Source: Lutraria lutraria
Lineage: Eukaryota > Mollusca > Bivalvia > Venerida > Mactridae
Assembly (NCBI GenBank): GCA_964023205.1
Contig: OZ026845.1
Location: forward strand, 3,358,001-3,422,000
Direction of reading: 5' to 3'
DNA: 64,000 nt
The translations under genes and the position numbers were made by a program. This document shows positions 1 to 13,800 of the stretch, one piece after another (the stretch's first letter is position 1; every line of letters starts with the position of its first letter). The notes below the pieces were generated by a model. The model was given only the letters and a program-made list of their open reading frames with translations, ran no database searches and was not told the DNA's origin.

Positions 1-3000
1 AAAAATATGTATCAATTTTAATATCTTTGCCTGCTTTTGCAAAAATGTCCAGAGTGCATTAATGATCTTATGTCTATGATGTTGACACTGATTGATGATA
101 TTGAACATATTTTTTAAATTCATTTATTTTTGTTATTATATTAGTGCCCTATTATGAGCTGGTTAGATATCGGGCCAGTCTGATATGTAGCTAGTCAAAT
201 TTTGAGGTGTTTGAGATTCAAAAACATGTTTTTATTTTTCAGTTTGTTGGAGGGGAACTTGGTGGAAAAAATTCAGTGGTACGATGGGGTACTAGCTGTA
301 CATTACTTGGCCTGTGGGCTATTTATATCATATTGGCCAGTCTTAAGGCATATGACATTCTCAAATGGGAAATGTAAGCCATTGATAAACTCCAGCTTAG
401 TAAAGACTATGTTTCCGTTATCATATGTTTGACAAAAACAACATTTTTTATATCAATTCAGTTCCTTTTTGTGACAAAACTTTGTTTATGTAACACCTGT
501 CTTAGGTATAACCTGGAGTTGAGTGCGTGCACTTTGTTGGTACTGTTTAATGAATAAAACAATGGATGGAATGTGCAGCCTGTACGTCTTATTACTTGTG
601 TGCTGTTTGAATGACCTTAGGTAGGATTTTCTGTGGTCCCACAGTGATATCTTGTTATATCTGTGTTATAATTTATCATGTATATATGTCTCCGACAGTA
701 ATTGTCCATATTACTGATATATTAAAAGCTTTGCACCAATATATTTGTGGATGAGAAACCAATAAGTGAAGGAAAACAGGGGACAGAACTCTTCTGAGAA
801 TGTTACAGTTGGGAGCTGAAGAGAGTTTGAATAAAACATGAAAGATGCCATCTAGATGCTTGCAAAAGTATGAACTCCATTTGATATCTATGTAATGACT
901 ATTGTCATATGTTTGCTGGTGATGTTACTGCTATTCAAAGGACTGTATACATGTAATCAGTAAATATATTATCTACAAACCAGAACTAGAAAAAATCTAC
1001 TTATATGGTCACATAGTTGAGTATAAGAAACTGTTAAATACTGGTATCATGTTTTTTTTCATCTGGACATTATCGTCTCAAGAGAGTGTAAGAGCAACTG
1101 TGTGTTATAATTAATACATAAATTTTTATTGAAATGGCAATTGTTTTCTACATTTTGTCATCAGTATAATTATGTATTAGTTCACATTAATATTTTTCAT
1201 GTGATCATTATTAATATGTTTGTTAACTTGACTCATTAACTAACAAAAAAGAAGTCATTTTTGTATCTCATTATTTGATGAATTGCAGTATTTGCATCTC
1301 ATTTTAAACATTGCTAGCTGTTTATAATGTTTATAATATATTAATGTTGAAGTTGAATTAGAATGTCTTGGATTTTTAGAAGTTCTGTCGTTAAAAGGAG
1401 ATTTCATTTTTTCAAGTCAGCTGTCCACAATGTATAATTTCTACATAAGTAATATAGCTGTCAATAGGGCAAGCTAATACAAGCATACTAATGTTAATAA
1501 ATATGCAGAATGGAATGGCATAAATAATTTCTTTTAAATTCATTTTTCTGAGAGCGTACATATTATGCTTTTCAAATAACCTATGCAAACCATTCTTACA
1601 TTTCCTGAGTGTTTGCTGTGTTATATCATGAATAAATGGGTAAGTTTATGTTCTTGTTTTTCATCATGTTTGTTTCAAAGAATTTCATTCATTTTGGTGT
1701 AAAGTCTCTCAGCTTACTTCTTGGCATGTTATTTATTTTATTCATTCAAATTAAAAATACTTGTTTCATTAAATTTGTTTTCACACTGTTCTGTATGGTA
1801 ATGATATAATTATGAATGCAAACAATATAAAAAAATATGCATTTGAAATAGTCAAGTACTAGGTTTATGATGCACTTTACAATGGTAGATATCGGTAATA
1901 ATGTTTATCTACAAGTTACTATGTTGCTTTTTTTCCACATTCCATACCTGTGTATTTGTGACACCATTCTTACTAAAGACAACAGTCAAGTTATTTCATT
2001 CAAGCTGGTAATTAATCAAACACCAAAATGACTAATGACTAAAAAGACTAATATTTTCTTACACAGATGATATTATTACATTCTTAGGTCAAAATTAATA
2101 TGTTGTTTTCTAGATCTGTTGCAGTTATATTGATCAAATATGGAATACAAAATCTATTATTTTCCAAAAATCATACAAAATTCTTGGATTCTTTTTTGTG
2201 TGCTGAAGATGTACACTTGACTAGTGGTATACAATAAATAACTGGTTAATTTATTACAATCATGTGTTGGCCTAAATACAGACTACTCTAGTTTTATAAT
2301 GAATTGTATAAGATTTTTTAAATAGTTTTTTCAAAAACTGTAGAATAATAACTACATACAAGTCTTAAGCTATGTCACTGATGTTGTTAGTGGTTATATT
2401 ATTCTGAGCTTTATTGAGAAGGTCTTTTTTAGTTTTAAAATGTGCCCCATCAGGGGAAACAACAAGCATGCTTTTATAATAATATAATGATAATTTTGTA
2501 TGTATGTAACTGTTTTTTTTTTCATCTCTTAGTAGAGACATACGGGTGTGGCATAGTTTCCATGACATACTGAAGCTGTTTATGATATTGTTCAGACACA
2601 TTTTCACCAGAGTGTAAAGGTTGTGCTTTTTGTACACCAGCTAAATTGTGTTGATTTTGTAAATAGTTTCAATTTAATATCTGGTAAAACTATGACTTGA
2701 CATTCAAGTTAAAAAAAATACTTAAAAATACACAGATAATTTACTGTCTAGAACACTTAGAGATATATTATGTATGTGTTTATCTAATCAGGGTATCTTA
2801 CTTGTAGATTATAGATTGTACCTCAATCAAGTAGATAATATACTTAGGTCAGTCCCCTTTGCTATGGAACTTCTTAAAATAGGAACATTCAAATATCAAG
2901 TTCTTCAGGAATTCCAAGTAGATTGGGTTTTTTAAAATCTTTTCTGTTTTGAAAAGAACCTCCACCTATCAACCAATGTTGTTCGTGAGCATCATGTATA

Positions 3001-4210
3001 TTAATGCTATACTCAAGGATTTTATCATAAATATCTACATTCAGGAATGCTCAGAGTTTACTCTAAGCTTTTGTCAATTTTGGTCCTTTTAGTAAGTAAT
3101 TAGTATTGAAACTTAATCTAATCAATATCCAAAGTCTGATGTCTAAAATGCTGATGTTTTCCTCAAAAGTTAAGTTACATAAATCTATCATGTCTTACTG
3201 TTAGATTGTTTGTTTTAAGTCTTGACTAAACATTTGCATTCAATGTTTATGATATAAAAAATAAAACCATCTGTGGTATATTATATGATACACATTTTTC
3301 TCAGCTTTAGTTTTGTAGTAGATGAATGCATTATGATAAGTTGTTGATATTATCTTGTCTTTAGCTGAATCTCAACTAGTTATGTTTGATTTCTGTTTGT
3401 TATGTTGGATTTATAATATTCTAAAACTTTATATGAATTATTTGTTATGAGTCATTTAAATTCACTTATATTAATATATTTGATGGTTTGTCATGGAAAT
3501 ACCATGAGTTTTAACAAGATTTGCTGTTAACAGAATACACTTATATCAATTCTAACACCCATGTTTAATTCCTATATCAATATTGTTGTTTCCATAACAT
3601 TTGAGTTTTTGAAAGAAAGACTCCCAATAGGTTTGAATGTTTTCCCTGTTTTTGTTTTATTTGAAAACTAACATATTTATTGATAAAATGGTACATAAGT
3701 GCTACTGGTGGGTACTAATATATTTATGCATAAAAAGTTGCCAAAAAAATAATCAATGTAAAGAAAGGTATTTGAATCTGAGTATATTGAGCGCAAGAAT
3801 GCCGCATTTTTTTTTAAAAACAAGTCATGTTTGATTGTTTGTTTCAGAATGCTTTCGTCTGTGATAGATGTTATATTTTTATACAATTTCTGTATGTGTT
3901 ATTGTTAAATCTTTCACCTAACTGTGATACTCGAGTTAGGTGTTGGAATCCCTAATACGTAGATTGTTAGTTACATAATCTCATCATTTGTTTTTATGTT
4001 TATAGGAATTTTGTTTTAGAGATAAAAATGACAAGAGTGAAAATGCTTGATTGTTACCTTAAATATATCCAAGATAACTTAAAGTACTTGGTTGTCACTT
4101 CTAAACTGTCATAGTTGATTAAACTGTCATAGTTTGATTCAATAAAGTGTTTTCATCATACTCTGTGCTTATATTGTTTTGTCTTAATTATCTTGAGATT
4201 GTCAGTTATT

Positions 4211-5389
4211 ATACCCCCAGATATGAAATATATGGGGGCTATATTGGATTCACGCTTGACGGTCGGCCGGTCGGTCCGTCCGTCCATGCGTCTGTAGACA
4301 CAATTTGTCCGGAGAATTTCTCAGCAACTACTAACAAGATTTCAATGAAACTTCACAGAAGTGATCAGTAGTAAGCCTAGTTGTGCTAGCGTAAAGCATT
4401 TTTTGTTCGGATTTTTTTTCACTGAGTTATACCCCTTTGTTGTTTTTATTCAGTATATACAATAGGCAAATTTCGTCCGAACAATTTCTCAGCAATTACT
4501 CACAGGATCTCAATGAAACTTCACAGAAGTGATCAGTAGTAAGCCTAGTTGTGCATGCTTAAAGCAATTTTCGTTCGGATTAATTATCACTGAGTTATAC
4601 CCCTTTGTTGTTTTTATACAGTATATACAATAGGCAAATTTTGTCCGGAGAATTTCTCAGCAACTACTCACAGGATCTCAATGAAACTTCACAGAAGTGA
4701 TCAGTAGTAAGCCTAGTTGTGCATGCTGAAAGCATTTTTCGTTCGGTTTAATTTTCACTGAGTTATAGCCCTTTGTTGTTTTTATACAGTATATACAATA
4801 GGCAAATTTTGTCCGGACAATTTCTCAGCAATTACTCACAGGATCTCAATGAAACTTCTCAGAAGTGATAAGTAGTTAGCCTAGTTGTGCATGCATTAAG
4901 CTTGTCTTGGTTGGTTAAATTTTCACTGAGTTATGGCCCTTTGTTGTTTTTTATACAGTGTATATACAATATCTCAGTAACTACTCATAGGAATTCAATG
5001 AAACTTCACAGAAGTTATAAAAAGTAAGCCAAGTTGTGCATGCAATAACCAGGTTTTGTTTGGATTAATTTTCACTGAGTTATGCCCCTTTGTTTTATAC
5101 AATTAGGTAAATTTTGTCCATACCATTTCTCAGCAACTACATGCAGGAATTCAGTGAAACTTCTTAGAAGTGATAAGTAGTTTGCCAAGTTGTGCATGTC
5201 CACAATAGGTTTTGTCCAAGTAAATTTTAATGAGTTATGGCCCTTTGTTATTTTTTATATAATGTATATTTAGAAACTGGTCAGGATATATCTAAGCAAC
5301 AATTTGCAGGTATTAAAAAAATGAAAATGCATTATATTTCCCTCTGTAAAATGTTACAATAACTGTGTCAAGGCTGCATCTGGGGGTAT
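4211..5389. repeat. Non-autonomous element with 12-bp terminal inverted repeats and internal ~168-bp tandem units
   Basis: The element starts with ATACCCCCAGAT (4211-4222) and ends with its exact reverse complement ATCTGGGGGTAT (5378-5389). Inside are about six to seven diverging copies of a unit marked by 'tctcagcaactac' at about 4321, 4489, 4658, 4825, 4973, 5130 and 5290. The first spacings are 167-169 bp; later units are shorter and more decayed. Each unit also carries 'aatgaaacttcacagaagtg' and 'gttatacccctttgttg'. There is no long ORF, so it is probably a DNA-transposon derivative mobilised in trans. A target-site duplication is not clear. Confidence 0.75.
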
Positions 5390-7711
5390 TCATCACCTTT
5401 AGTGATAGTTCTAGTTTTTGAGTTGCTTCCCTTTTGTCAACTCATGCAATGTCTGTAGACATGGATTATTAACCAAACTGGGTTTGGAAACTAGTCTTAA
5501 ATTGTAGCCTCTCTGTGATTGGTTGAATTTAAGATCTGTCTCATGAGCAAAATACAAGGTCAGTAAGCAAGTCACATGATCACATCTATCTTTAACAGAC
5601 TTGACAGCAAACATCCTTTAAATATTCCTATCCCATTTCACTATGGTTTGAGTACAGAGCATACTCTATGGCTTCTCTTGGTTCATTCTTTTAGGACAGA
5701 ATTCTCCTTTGCAACAAAATAATGTACATTTTGTATAAAGATAATATATATAATATATTCATACATCATTGAAATCTATGTGATTGATTTTACCTTTTTA
5801 TTGGGATAGCATTAAAACCAGGTAATATTGGGGGTTAACTACACTCTGTTATAGTCTGGTTGCATGCTTTTGTGAAAAAGTTTCTCCATTCAAAAGAAGA
5901 AATGGGTCCATACTATGATGAGAAATGATATTCCTAATGTAGATGAATTTGGGCTACAATGCTGTTAATAACACTACAATGGATGTACACTCAATACTGT
6001 GGTAGCAGCCACCTTTGAATATAGACCACCCTGTGAATAAAAGCATTATACTCATTTCATGGTAGGATATACTACGTCATCACACACCTGCTGAATGCTA
6101 CCAATTGGACAATTTTTTGTTTTAAATTGTTTTATTTATTCATGAAATCATTTAAGCAGCATCAAATTATGTAGTACATTAAAGATTGGTCGTCCTATAT
6201 TATGAAATATATTTTATTACTATACTAAAAAAAGTACCACATACATACATATGCGTATGTACAAAAGACTAATAAAAGCTAGAAAACCCATGACAGTCGA
6301 AAAGGTCAAATAGAATCACACAAAACAATTATAAATATACATACAAAAGAAGACAATGCTAATACATGCAGAAAACAAATACTTGGCAAATTAAGTAATT
6401 TAACAAGATGTGTGCAGCAATTATTACTAAAACATTAGATATTTTGTTGATTATAAAACATACATGCAAAAGAAAACATAGTTTTGTTAATACAATCATG
6501 CTTGTACTTCAAACAAAGCAGAACATACAAAGAAAATTAAATGCTTTCAAGCTTCAAATTCAAATAAAAGCATTCCTATTATTATATTAATAAAAAAAAG
6601 TATCAAGGTAAAGTGATAAAATAAAAATAATCTACATAAATGCCTATCAGACTTTTAATATATATCTAAGGGAGGTAATCCAAATTAAAAATGTGACTTG
6701 AATCCAAAAAAAGATTTCCCACGGTCCCCAAACACTTCCTTTGATTATTTCTTATTATATACCTTTATCAAAAAGTTCGATAATTGAATAAAAGTATTGA
6801 TAAGGTTGTTAACTTTTTAGGTTGGAGCTTGAAACTCAAAAAATAAAGCCACTAGCAATTTTTCTGGTTTTTAATAAGGGGGATAATTACAATGCATGCA
6901 GATGCTGTTTTCAAGACATTTTATCCGTAACTGAAATTTTCCTAAGCATTTCCTGAGCACATTTGTCATTGTTTGTTTGAAATAATTATCAATTCTGATG
7001 TAAACAATATTATATTGTTATAAAATCGAAAAAATATGTGAAAAAAATATGTTTATTTTTTCATAATAAATGGTCAAATTAGAAGCATTCTGCACATTCG
7101 ATTAAAACGTGCGACAGTAGCTGTTCATTCTAATAAATAAAAAAATCTACAGTCTGGAAGAAGTTGAACCAGGTATTAGTTTCATGCGTTGAAGTGAAAA
7201 CCCGAATTTCGACGTAACGTCATTTTTAGCGCCACGCACTGCCCAGGTTTTTGCAACTGATGTCATATATTTGCAATACAGAAACAATTCATTTAATTGA
7301 CAATTTCAGGACATAGAGTACTTGATTAAATTCCAGATAGAGTTTTTATCATGACCCTTTTACGTTTTAATTTGATAGTCATTAGACATAATAATAGAAA
7401 AACGAGAATAGAAAAACGAGCATTTCATCGTATTTCAAACGGCTGACAATGGGTTTCGTTTCTATATTCATATTTCAGGCAAATTTGTTAAGCGATGTTT
7501 GTATAAGATTATAATTGGCTGCATCTTTTGTTTGTATAAGAAAACTGGATTTTAGATAAAAAAAAACAGCGTCAAGTACAACGTGGCAAGATTGAGACGA
7601 TTTAGATAATGAAGTTTGTATTATAAATCTTTTGTCACAACTGTCTGTGATTGATCTTATATAACGAGAAAGCACTTAAATATAACCCGGAAGTGCTCAA
7701 GAGGGGAAAGT

Positions 7712-7717
7712 CACGTG
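7712..7717 (+). promoter_or_regulatory. E-box (CACGTG) in the TEP gene 1 promoter
   Basis: The palindrome CACGTG lies in the context AAGTCACGTG, 79 bp upstream of the ATG at 7791. The same AAGTCACGTG occurs 79 bp upstream of the paralogue's start codon at 57168. Conservation of sequence and exact distance suggests a functional bHLH-factor site or retained core-promoter ancestry. Which factor binds cannot be told from sequence. Confidence 0.5.
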
Positions 7718-7790
7718 GTGATATAACTCGCACAGTAAATCCACAGTCCATTCCTTTCCACTGCGTACAAGGAATAGGACGAAATTGAAG

Positions 7791-7849
7791 ATGAGGAGAG
7801 AGATTCTGATGTGGGCCTTTTTCCTGGTATGGATATCGGCAGTATCAGG
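7791..7849 (+). CDS. TEP gene 1 exon 1: signal peptide
   Basis: Fifty-nine bases encode a short basic start (MRRE) followed by a hydrophobic run ending in AVSG, a typical secretory signal peptide. The donor is GTAAGA, leaving phase 2. The start is supported by the signal peptide and by a paralogous exon of identical length at 57168-57226. The next exon is 4.2 kb away; intron 1 contains a decayed LINE fragment. Confidence 0.85.
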
Positions 7850-10800
7850 GTAAGAAATTAATTATAACCTTTTTTAAGACCGTCTCTATTAAGTTATAAA
7901 TTATATAAAAACATGTCTCATAATATGAATTTATCTTTGCTATTTTCTCAAACTGGGTACCGTTAATTTATTTGTAACCGGTAAGTTAAGCATAAGTCCT
8001 CAATGGTTCGTAAGTACAATTATACGCACAATTACCCCATTTGTTAATTGTACTCATTTATGTACGTGAGTTTCGTGCACAAATCAGTAAATGATCTTAT
8101 GATCTAATGATTAAAGTGTGCCAATTGTCGTTCATACGACAAACATTTAATATCAGGACTAAAAGTTGCGTGGACGATGTATCAATGTGCAATAGTTTCG
8201 ATTTTACTAATTGTTAAAAAATGAAATGCCAGTATGTTTTGTAACATGATGAATAATCGGATTAATTTACCGTCACATTGAACATATTTATAATCACATG
8301 ATTAACTTGAGAATACAAAGATCACAAAATTGAGATATTAATCTTAATGGATATATTTTATCTTCTGACTCTTATCTCAATCAGCTAAAATAGAATCAGT
8401 CATCAAACATAATAATTGTAACTTAGGCTGATATTTTAATGTAAGGCGTAAACAAACTTGGTAGTTTTCCGCTTTCTGATTAGCTGATCTACCCTAATAT
8501 TTTCCTGTTATCCTAGATTTGTTATTAGCCCGAGGAACGGGCAAAAAAATCCCCACTTACCTTTGTAACAAGAATGTGAATCAGAAACAAACATTTGATA
8601 AGCCTAAGTCAAAATATTATGAAAACAAGTGTTTAAGGGGGATTCGTACAACGAAATTGTTTAGTTTCATACATAAATAACAATATATTCTCGAATTGAT
8701 AAAACAACACGTACCGTTACACTAATCATGAAATTTATCTCTGGATGTGCCAAGTATCGAGCTCCACGTATGGTAAATACAGGGGCTTCCAACAAATGAT
8801 CAAAGGGACTCTTATATTTAGGGTTTTCAGTGAGAACTTTGCGGTCCTTTTAATCTTAATGATTAATAAATATAGATCTACATTTTAAACCGTGAGAAAA
8901 TATATCTAGTCAATTTTCTTTTATGGATGTGACGCATGAAAATAAGAATAAATATACATGTATTAATAACATGAGTTTTCACTTACATCAACATCTACAT
9001 GTTTCGTATATAGTACAGTAAAATAAGTCTTGATCAAGGATACATGGTTGAATAAAAGTAATAGATAAATAAAAACATGAAGAAAGATGCCATCCATTAC
9101 ACACCAACAGAGTGACCAGTCTAGCTTACGTGGCGCTTCCAGGACACAAGCTCACGCCGGCAGTGCTCACTCTGTCACTCGTCATGTGAAGTGCAACAGA
9201 TAGGCATATACGCGTAGATCCTTAGTTTGGAAGAAAGTCCCCTCTTAAGGAAGCCTCAGCTATGCTAACTTGAAGTCCTACCGGAGAGGAATGGCTGTAT
9301 CCATCAGTCTGTGTGGGTCGCTTGATACCGCAGTGGTCGGTCTTTTTCAGCACACGTTTATGGGAGACTCGGTCGAATGTTTTGCTTAAAGTCTAAAGTA
9401 ATCATGTCAGGTTGGGTCCTCTTGTGTAATACCGAGGCCAACTCATGATATAATGTAAGTAGTTGGGTCTCACAACTTCGTTTGGCTTGGAAGCCGTGAT
9501 GGCAGTACTAGTGACAGAGGACTTGATGTTGGTCAGGGTGATGCAGGATGCTGATATCTAGAGAATGCTCTAGTAGTTTGCAGCACAGGCAGGTCAATGA
9601 GACAAGTCGATAAATGGCTGCATCGTGAATATTGCGCTGACATTTGCATGTCACCGGTCTTCTGGAACAGTTCAGCTTAAAATTAATTGTAGTTAGGCAT
9701 TATTCTTTCTGACAGAGTTTTATATACATGTACATTGTAGTTATAGAACATATATACTTTGTTTTGATCATGGTCTAGCTATTTTCTTCTGGATCTTCAA
9801 TATTTATGAAAGATGTATGTATGACTTCAGATTCTTTTCCTGATTTTCTTAATTCTTAGAAACAGTTTAAGGTTTGAATTGATTTCTCTTACTTTCCTGT
9901 CTATCCACTATTTCATCATCATCACCAGAGACATAGATAATATCTATCTGTCTCTGTTATCATCATCTAGAGTAATTGCATCCCTCAATAAGGAGTATAC
10001 TCGCAATATAGTCTACTAGTATTTACACATGCACAACGGGCAGGACTGACTTTTGTGGATTTATCAAAGATGAAAAATTTTAAGATGAAAAAAGTTCCCC
10101 TAATTATATTAAAAGGATAAAGGTATGATGAAGATCTAGTGGGTATGTTGACTGGTCAAGGCTGATATAGGAATGTATCGAGATTGGACTAGTCCTGATC
10201 TACTTTTCGTACATGGTCTTGCGTGATTTTAAAATGATATTCTTAAAGATTGTCCACATAGTATCTATACTTGGTTCTGGAAGAGCTTTCATTTCTGAGT
10301 GGAGTTTCTCTAGATCCGCCTTTATAACACCGTAGTCTGTTTTGCTGTTCTGGAAAACTTTCCGTTGTTCGTTGGGTTTCTTGTGTGGTCGTAGGCTTCA
10401 TGTACATCATGCTGGCATATCACATGATAATGTATGATACTTGTCTTAGTCTTTATTCAACTGCAGAAGTGAACCTTATGTACAAGCCTATAAACAAATA
10501 TTTTATAGATGACAAGGACTTTATTATTCATACATATAAGTCCTTGTAGATGAATTAGGTCGAACTGTGTGTATTTTGGACGTATACACATATATTAAAG
10601 TCCATATCTCAAAATCCATATTGATTGAGGAAATGTATCAAAGTCAAAACTAATTCCATATTGCTGTGAATATGACAATATTCGTCGTGGTGCTCCCGAG
10701 ATACGAAGGAAAGAAACATTTCATATTTATACCGCATATTTGCGTTGTGACGGGTTTTATACCTACCAAAAAACTGGTACCCGATTGAAAATCAATTATC

Positions 10801-13800
10801 TGTGTCCTGGGTACCAACATGCCAAAAATGGCGTCCGTCCTGTCGCGGCGCAGTTCAAATGTAACTCAACAAGTAATTTTTCAAACTCATTGTTATACTA
10901 ATGTATTATTCGTTCTAGTATATCATTACTTATCAAAGTACAAATGAAGGTAGCTAAATGACTGCCACCGGAAAATTTGTTTTGTTGCGGAACTGGAAAT
11001 GACTCAAATAACCCACTAAATGAATGTCAATGTAGACTTTCTCATCATGAAATAGGTTTGTGTGCTGAAACATTGTTATAACTGATCATTTAGTACATGG
11101 TGTTCTTAATCCAATCCAAGAGCAAGATTATGTGTGTCACCGTTAGCACTTCTACAGGTCAATGACCACTTTAATTATCTTTAATTGCCATCACATACTG
11201 CTCTGTATCATATTGTTTTGGGTGATTCACAAGTGGCCTTCCACTTGTCTTAGGAGTGTCCATTGACATACCTACTGGAAACGACATTACCCTATAGTAA
11301 TAGTCACAATAGATTTGTTTATTTCGCCTTTCAGTCACAAGTACACATCATTGAGTGACATTCCTAAATAGGTTTGACATAACAACAAAAAATTGAAAGT
11401 CTTATTTATCATATCCGGATACTCTTGTCTCAGATCTAAGGCACTGTTCTCAACCTTGAACATAACAAACTACTTATTAGAACTTATTGATTCAGTGCAA
11501 CAAATGGAACATGGCTGCAGGTTTTATCATATTTCAAGGCCTCGTGTAATTGAATAATATGGAAAAAATCAACAGACATGGAGACATGAAAAATAACAAA
11601 CTCAGAGTAATACTTAAACCTTTCCCATTCATGTTAAATTCAGTCTGGAAATATTTTGAATAAAATATTGTCCTTTCAGTATACAAAATTATTTTCTTGT
11701 TGTTAAAGTTACATGATATCTGTGAATGTCTCTGATAGAATATAATCACTTAGTCAGCTGAGGTAAATCATGTTCTCACATCCAAAATACCGAATGCCAT
11801 TTGTCAAACTCCTTGGAATACTACTGAATAAAAATGTGAGAATTATATATTCTATTTAATATGTTGCATGAACGAAAGTAAGTATACCTTTCTTTCAAAA
11901 TGTTAACAACAGCAATATTTTCTTCTTTCTCTGAATTAAGTTCAACAGGTTTTTACCTCATCATTTGACATCATTGGTATATTATGACTAATAAAAATAA
12001 ATAAAAAAATATATAAGAACCCTTGCACCGCATATTATTTCAGGAAATGGTTGTTTACCTTGCCAAGCTTAATGGAACCAAGATCTACCACACAGGTATG
12101 TCTGATACTGCAAGATGTAGCTGAAGATGAGAAATGGGATCAAGTGGCTGCACCGGACACCTGGTATTCTGTTGATGTAGTATTAAATTACACGAACCTT
12201 AACCAAGTACGCCATGAAGCATTTGTTTCATTCTCTTTGGGTAAGTATGGAGTTTGACATTAAATTATATTTGTTGATAGGCATTTGTTTATTAGGCATA
12301 AACAGGTGTGTTTGTTTCTGGTTACCAGATCATATATATACCCGGTAACTGCTGAGGAACAAATAAGGCATGTTACATATTTATATCAGGATTTATTGTG
12401 TTTCCCAAGAATTCTTTCAGAATATTATACAGAAATGTTAAGCTATGTCAATTAATGTTACACTATATGTGATCATCAATCATAATGATTAATATATTCA
12501 TCCTTACAACATCACAATGATCAGTCTTATAACCAAGCTTTCCATTTTTATAACGATCACCCTTTATGTTACTTCATTACAGATTTCCATCAATGTTTTG
12601 AAATATCTACACCAGAAGAAATTGGTGTTTTCAATACTGATGTCAGGGGGAGTGTGGCATTTCAGACGATTTCAGGAGACAATGTAGAGAAGAACTTATT
12701 TCTTTTAATCGGTAGCCAAGTAACAACTAGAGTTACTCCCCTTATTACATTGATACAGACTGATAAGCCTATATATAAACCTGGACAGACTGTGAAGTTT
12801 AGAGTGATGACTATGGATCATAATCTGTATCCACAGACAGATGGTGTAAGTAGCCTGAGCATGTTAACTACCAGGAAGCAATTGCCTTTGAATTTCATTC
12901 TTCTCAAATATTTAACTAACCAAAAAAAACAAAAGCAGAATTGTTACTGGTTACCCAATCTACCCTAATTTTAAATTTCCTCTGCAATGGTGCAACCTTG
13001 ACATTATTACGCTTGAGGAAAGGTACATCCACTTCCAATTTATCCCTTTTTTACTGTTCCATCCACTTCCAAGGGCAAACACCCCCCACACTTCTTACCC
13101 AATTTTAAAGAGCATTTGACAAGAAACAAATTTTTATATGCCTTAGTGTAATTTTAGTGGTAAGTATTTGATATGTTCTGATCTAATGTCTAATGACAGA
13201 AATGTTTTTACTGTGAGTCACAATGGTATAAGTTAATTTGTGATATAATTATGTAGTAAGTTCACCAATCAGCGGAAATCGGTTATTGTCAATTAAAGTT
13301 ACTTAGTACTGATATAACTTAATGTTTAGAAACAACATTTGAATCTTGTTTGTGCTAGTATTAAATATAAAAACATACTTGTGAAAATGCAGGCATTAAA
13401 ATATGACTATAGTGAATTTTGATGTATCCAATATTTATATTCAATGAGGTCCCCATGAAGACTTTCATTATATTCTGGAGGGGTTCATGTGTGTGAAATA
13501 TGGCTGGATATAAGGAAGTGATTTTTCATGTCCCTAAGAATAACCATGTTTTACTGTACTCACCGAATCATTAAAAATGAAGAATATGAAATGTATCATA
13601 GCTTTATTCTGTTCCATTATTTCAGTACAGCTTAATCACCATACAAACCCCAAATGGTTTAAGAGTAAGACAGTGGAAAAATGTTGAGACCATTGCAGGT
13701 GAGATTCCATGTTAACCATCCAAGCTGCTAAAATCTTCTGATCACCTGCAGTCTACACTTAACAAGTCCAAATTGGAAGCTGTCAGGGGACTTAACATAG

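Larger units (their letters stand above)
1..7790. other. Upstream non-coding region without a recognised gene
   Basis: About 7.8 kb of AT-rich DNA in which I recognise no coding exon on either strand. Open frames are short and low in complexity. AATAAA hexamers (for example near 553 and 833) would be compatible with the 3' UTR of an upstream plus-strand gene, but nothing else supports that. The main structured feature is the terminal-inverted-repeat element at 4211-5389. A fragment near 5998-6055 has the 'gcagccacct ... gaccaccctgtgaat' signature of the CAGTCAAACC foldback family described elsewhere in the window. Confidence 0.6.
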
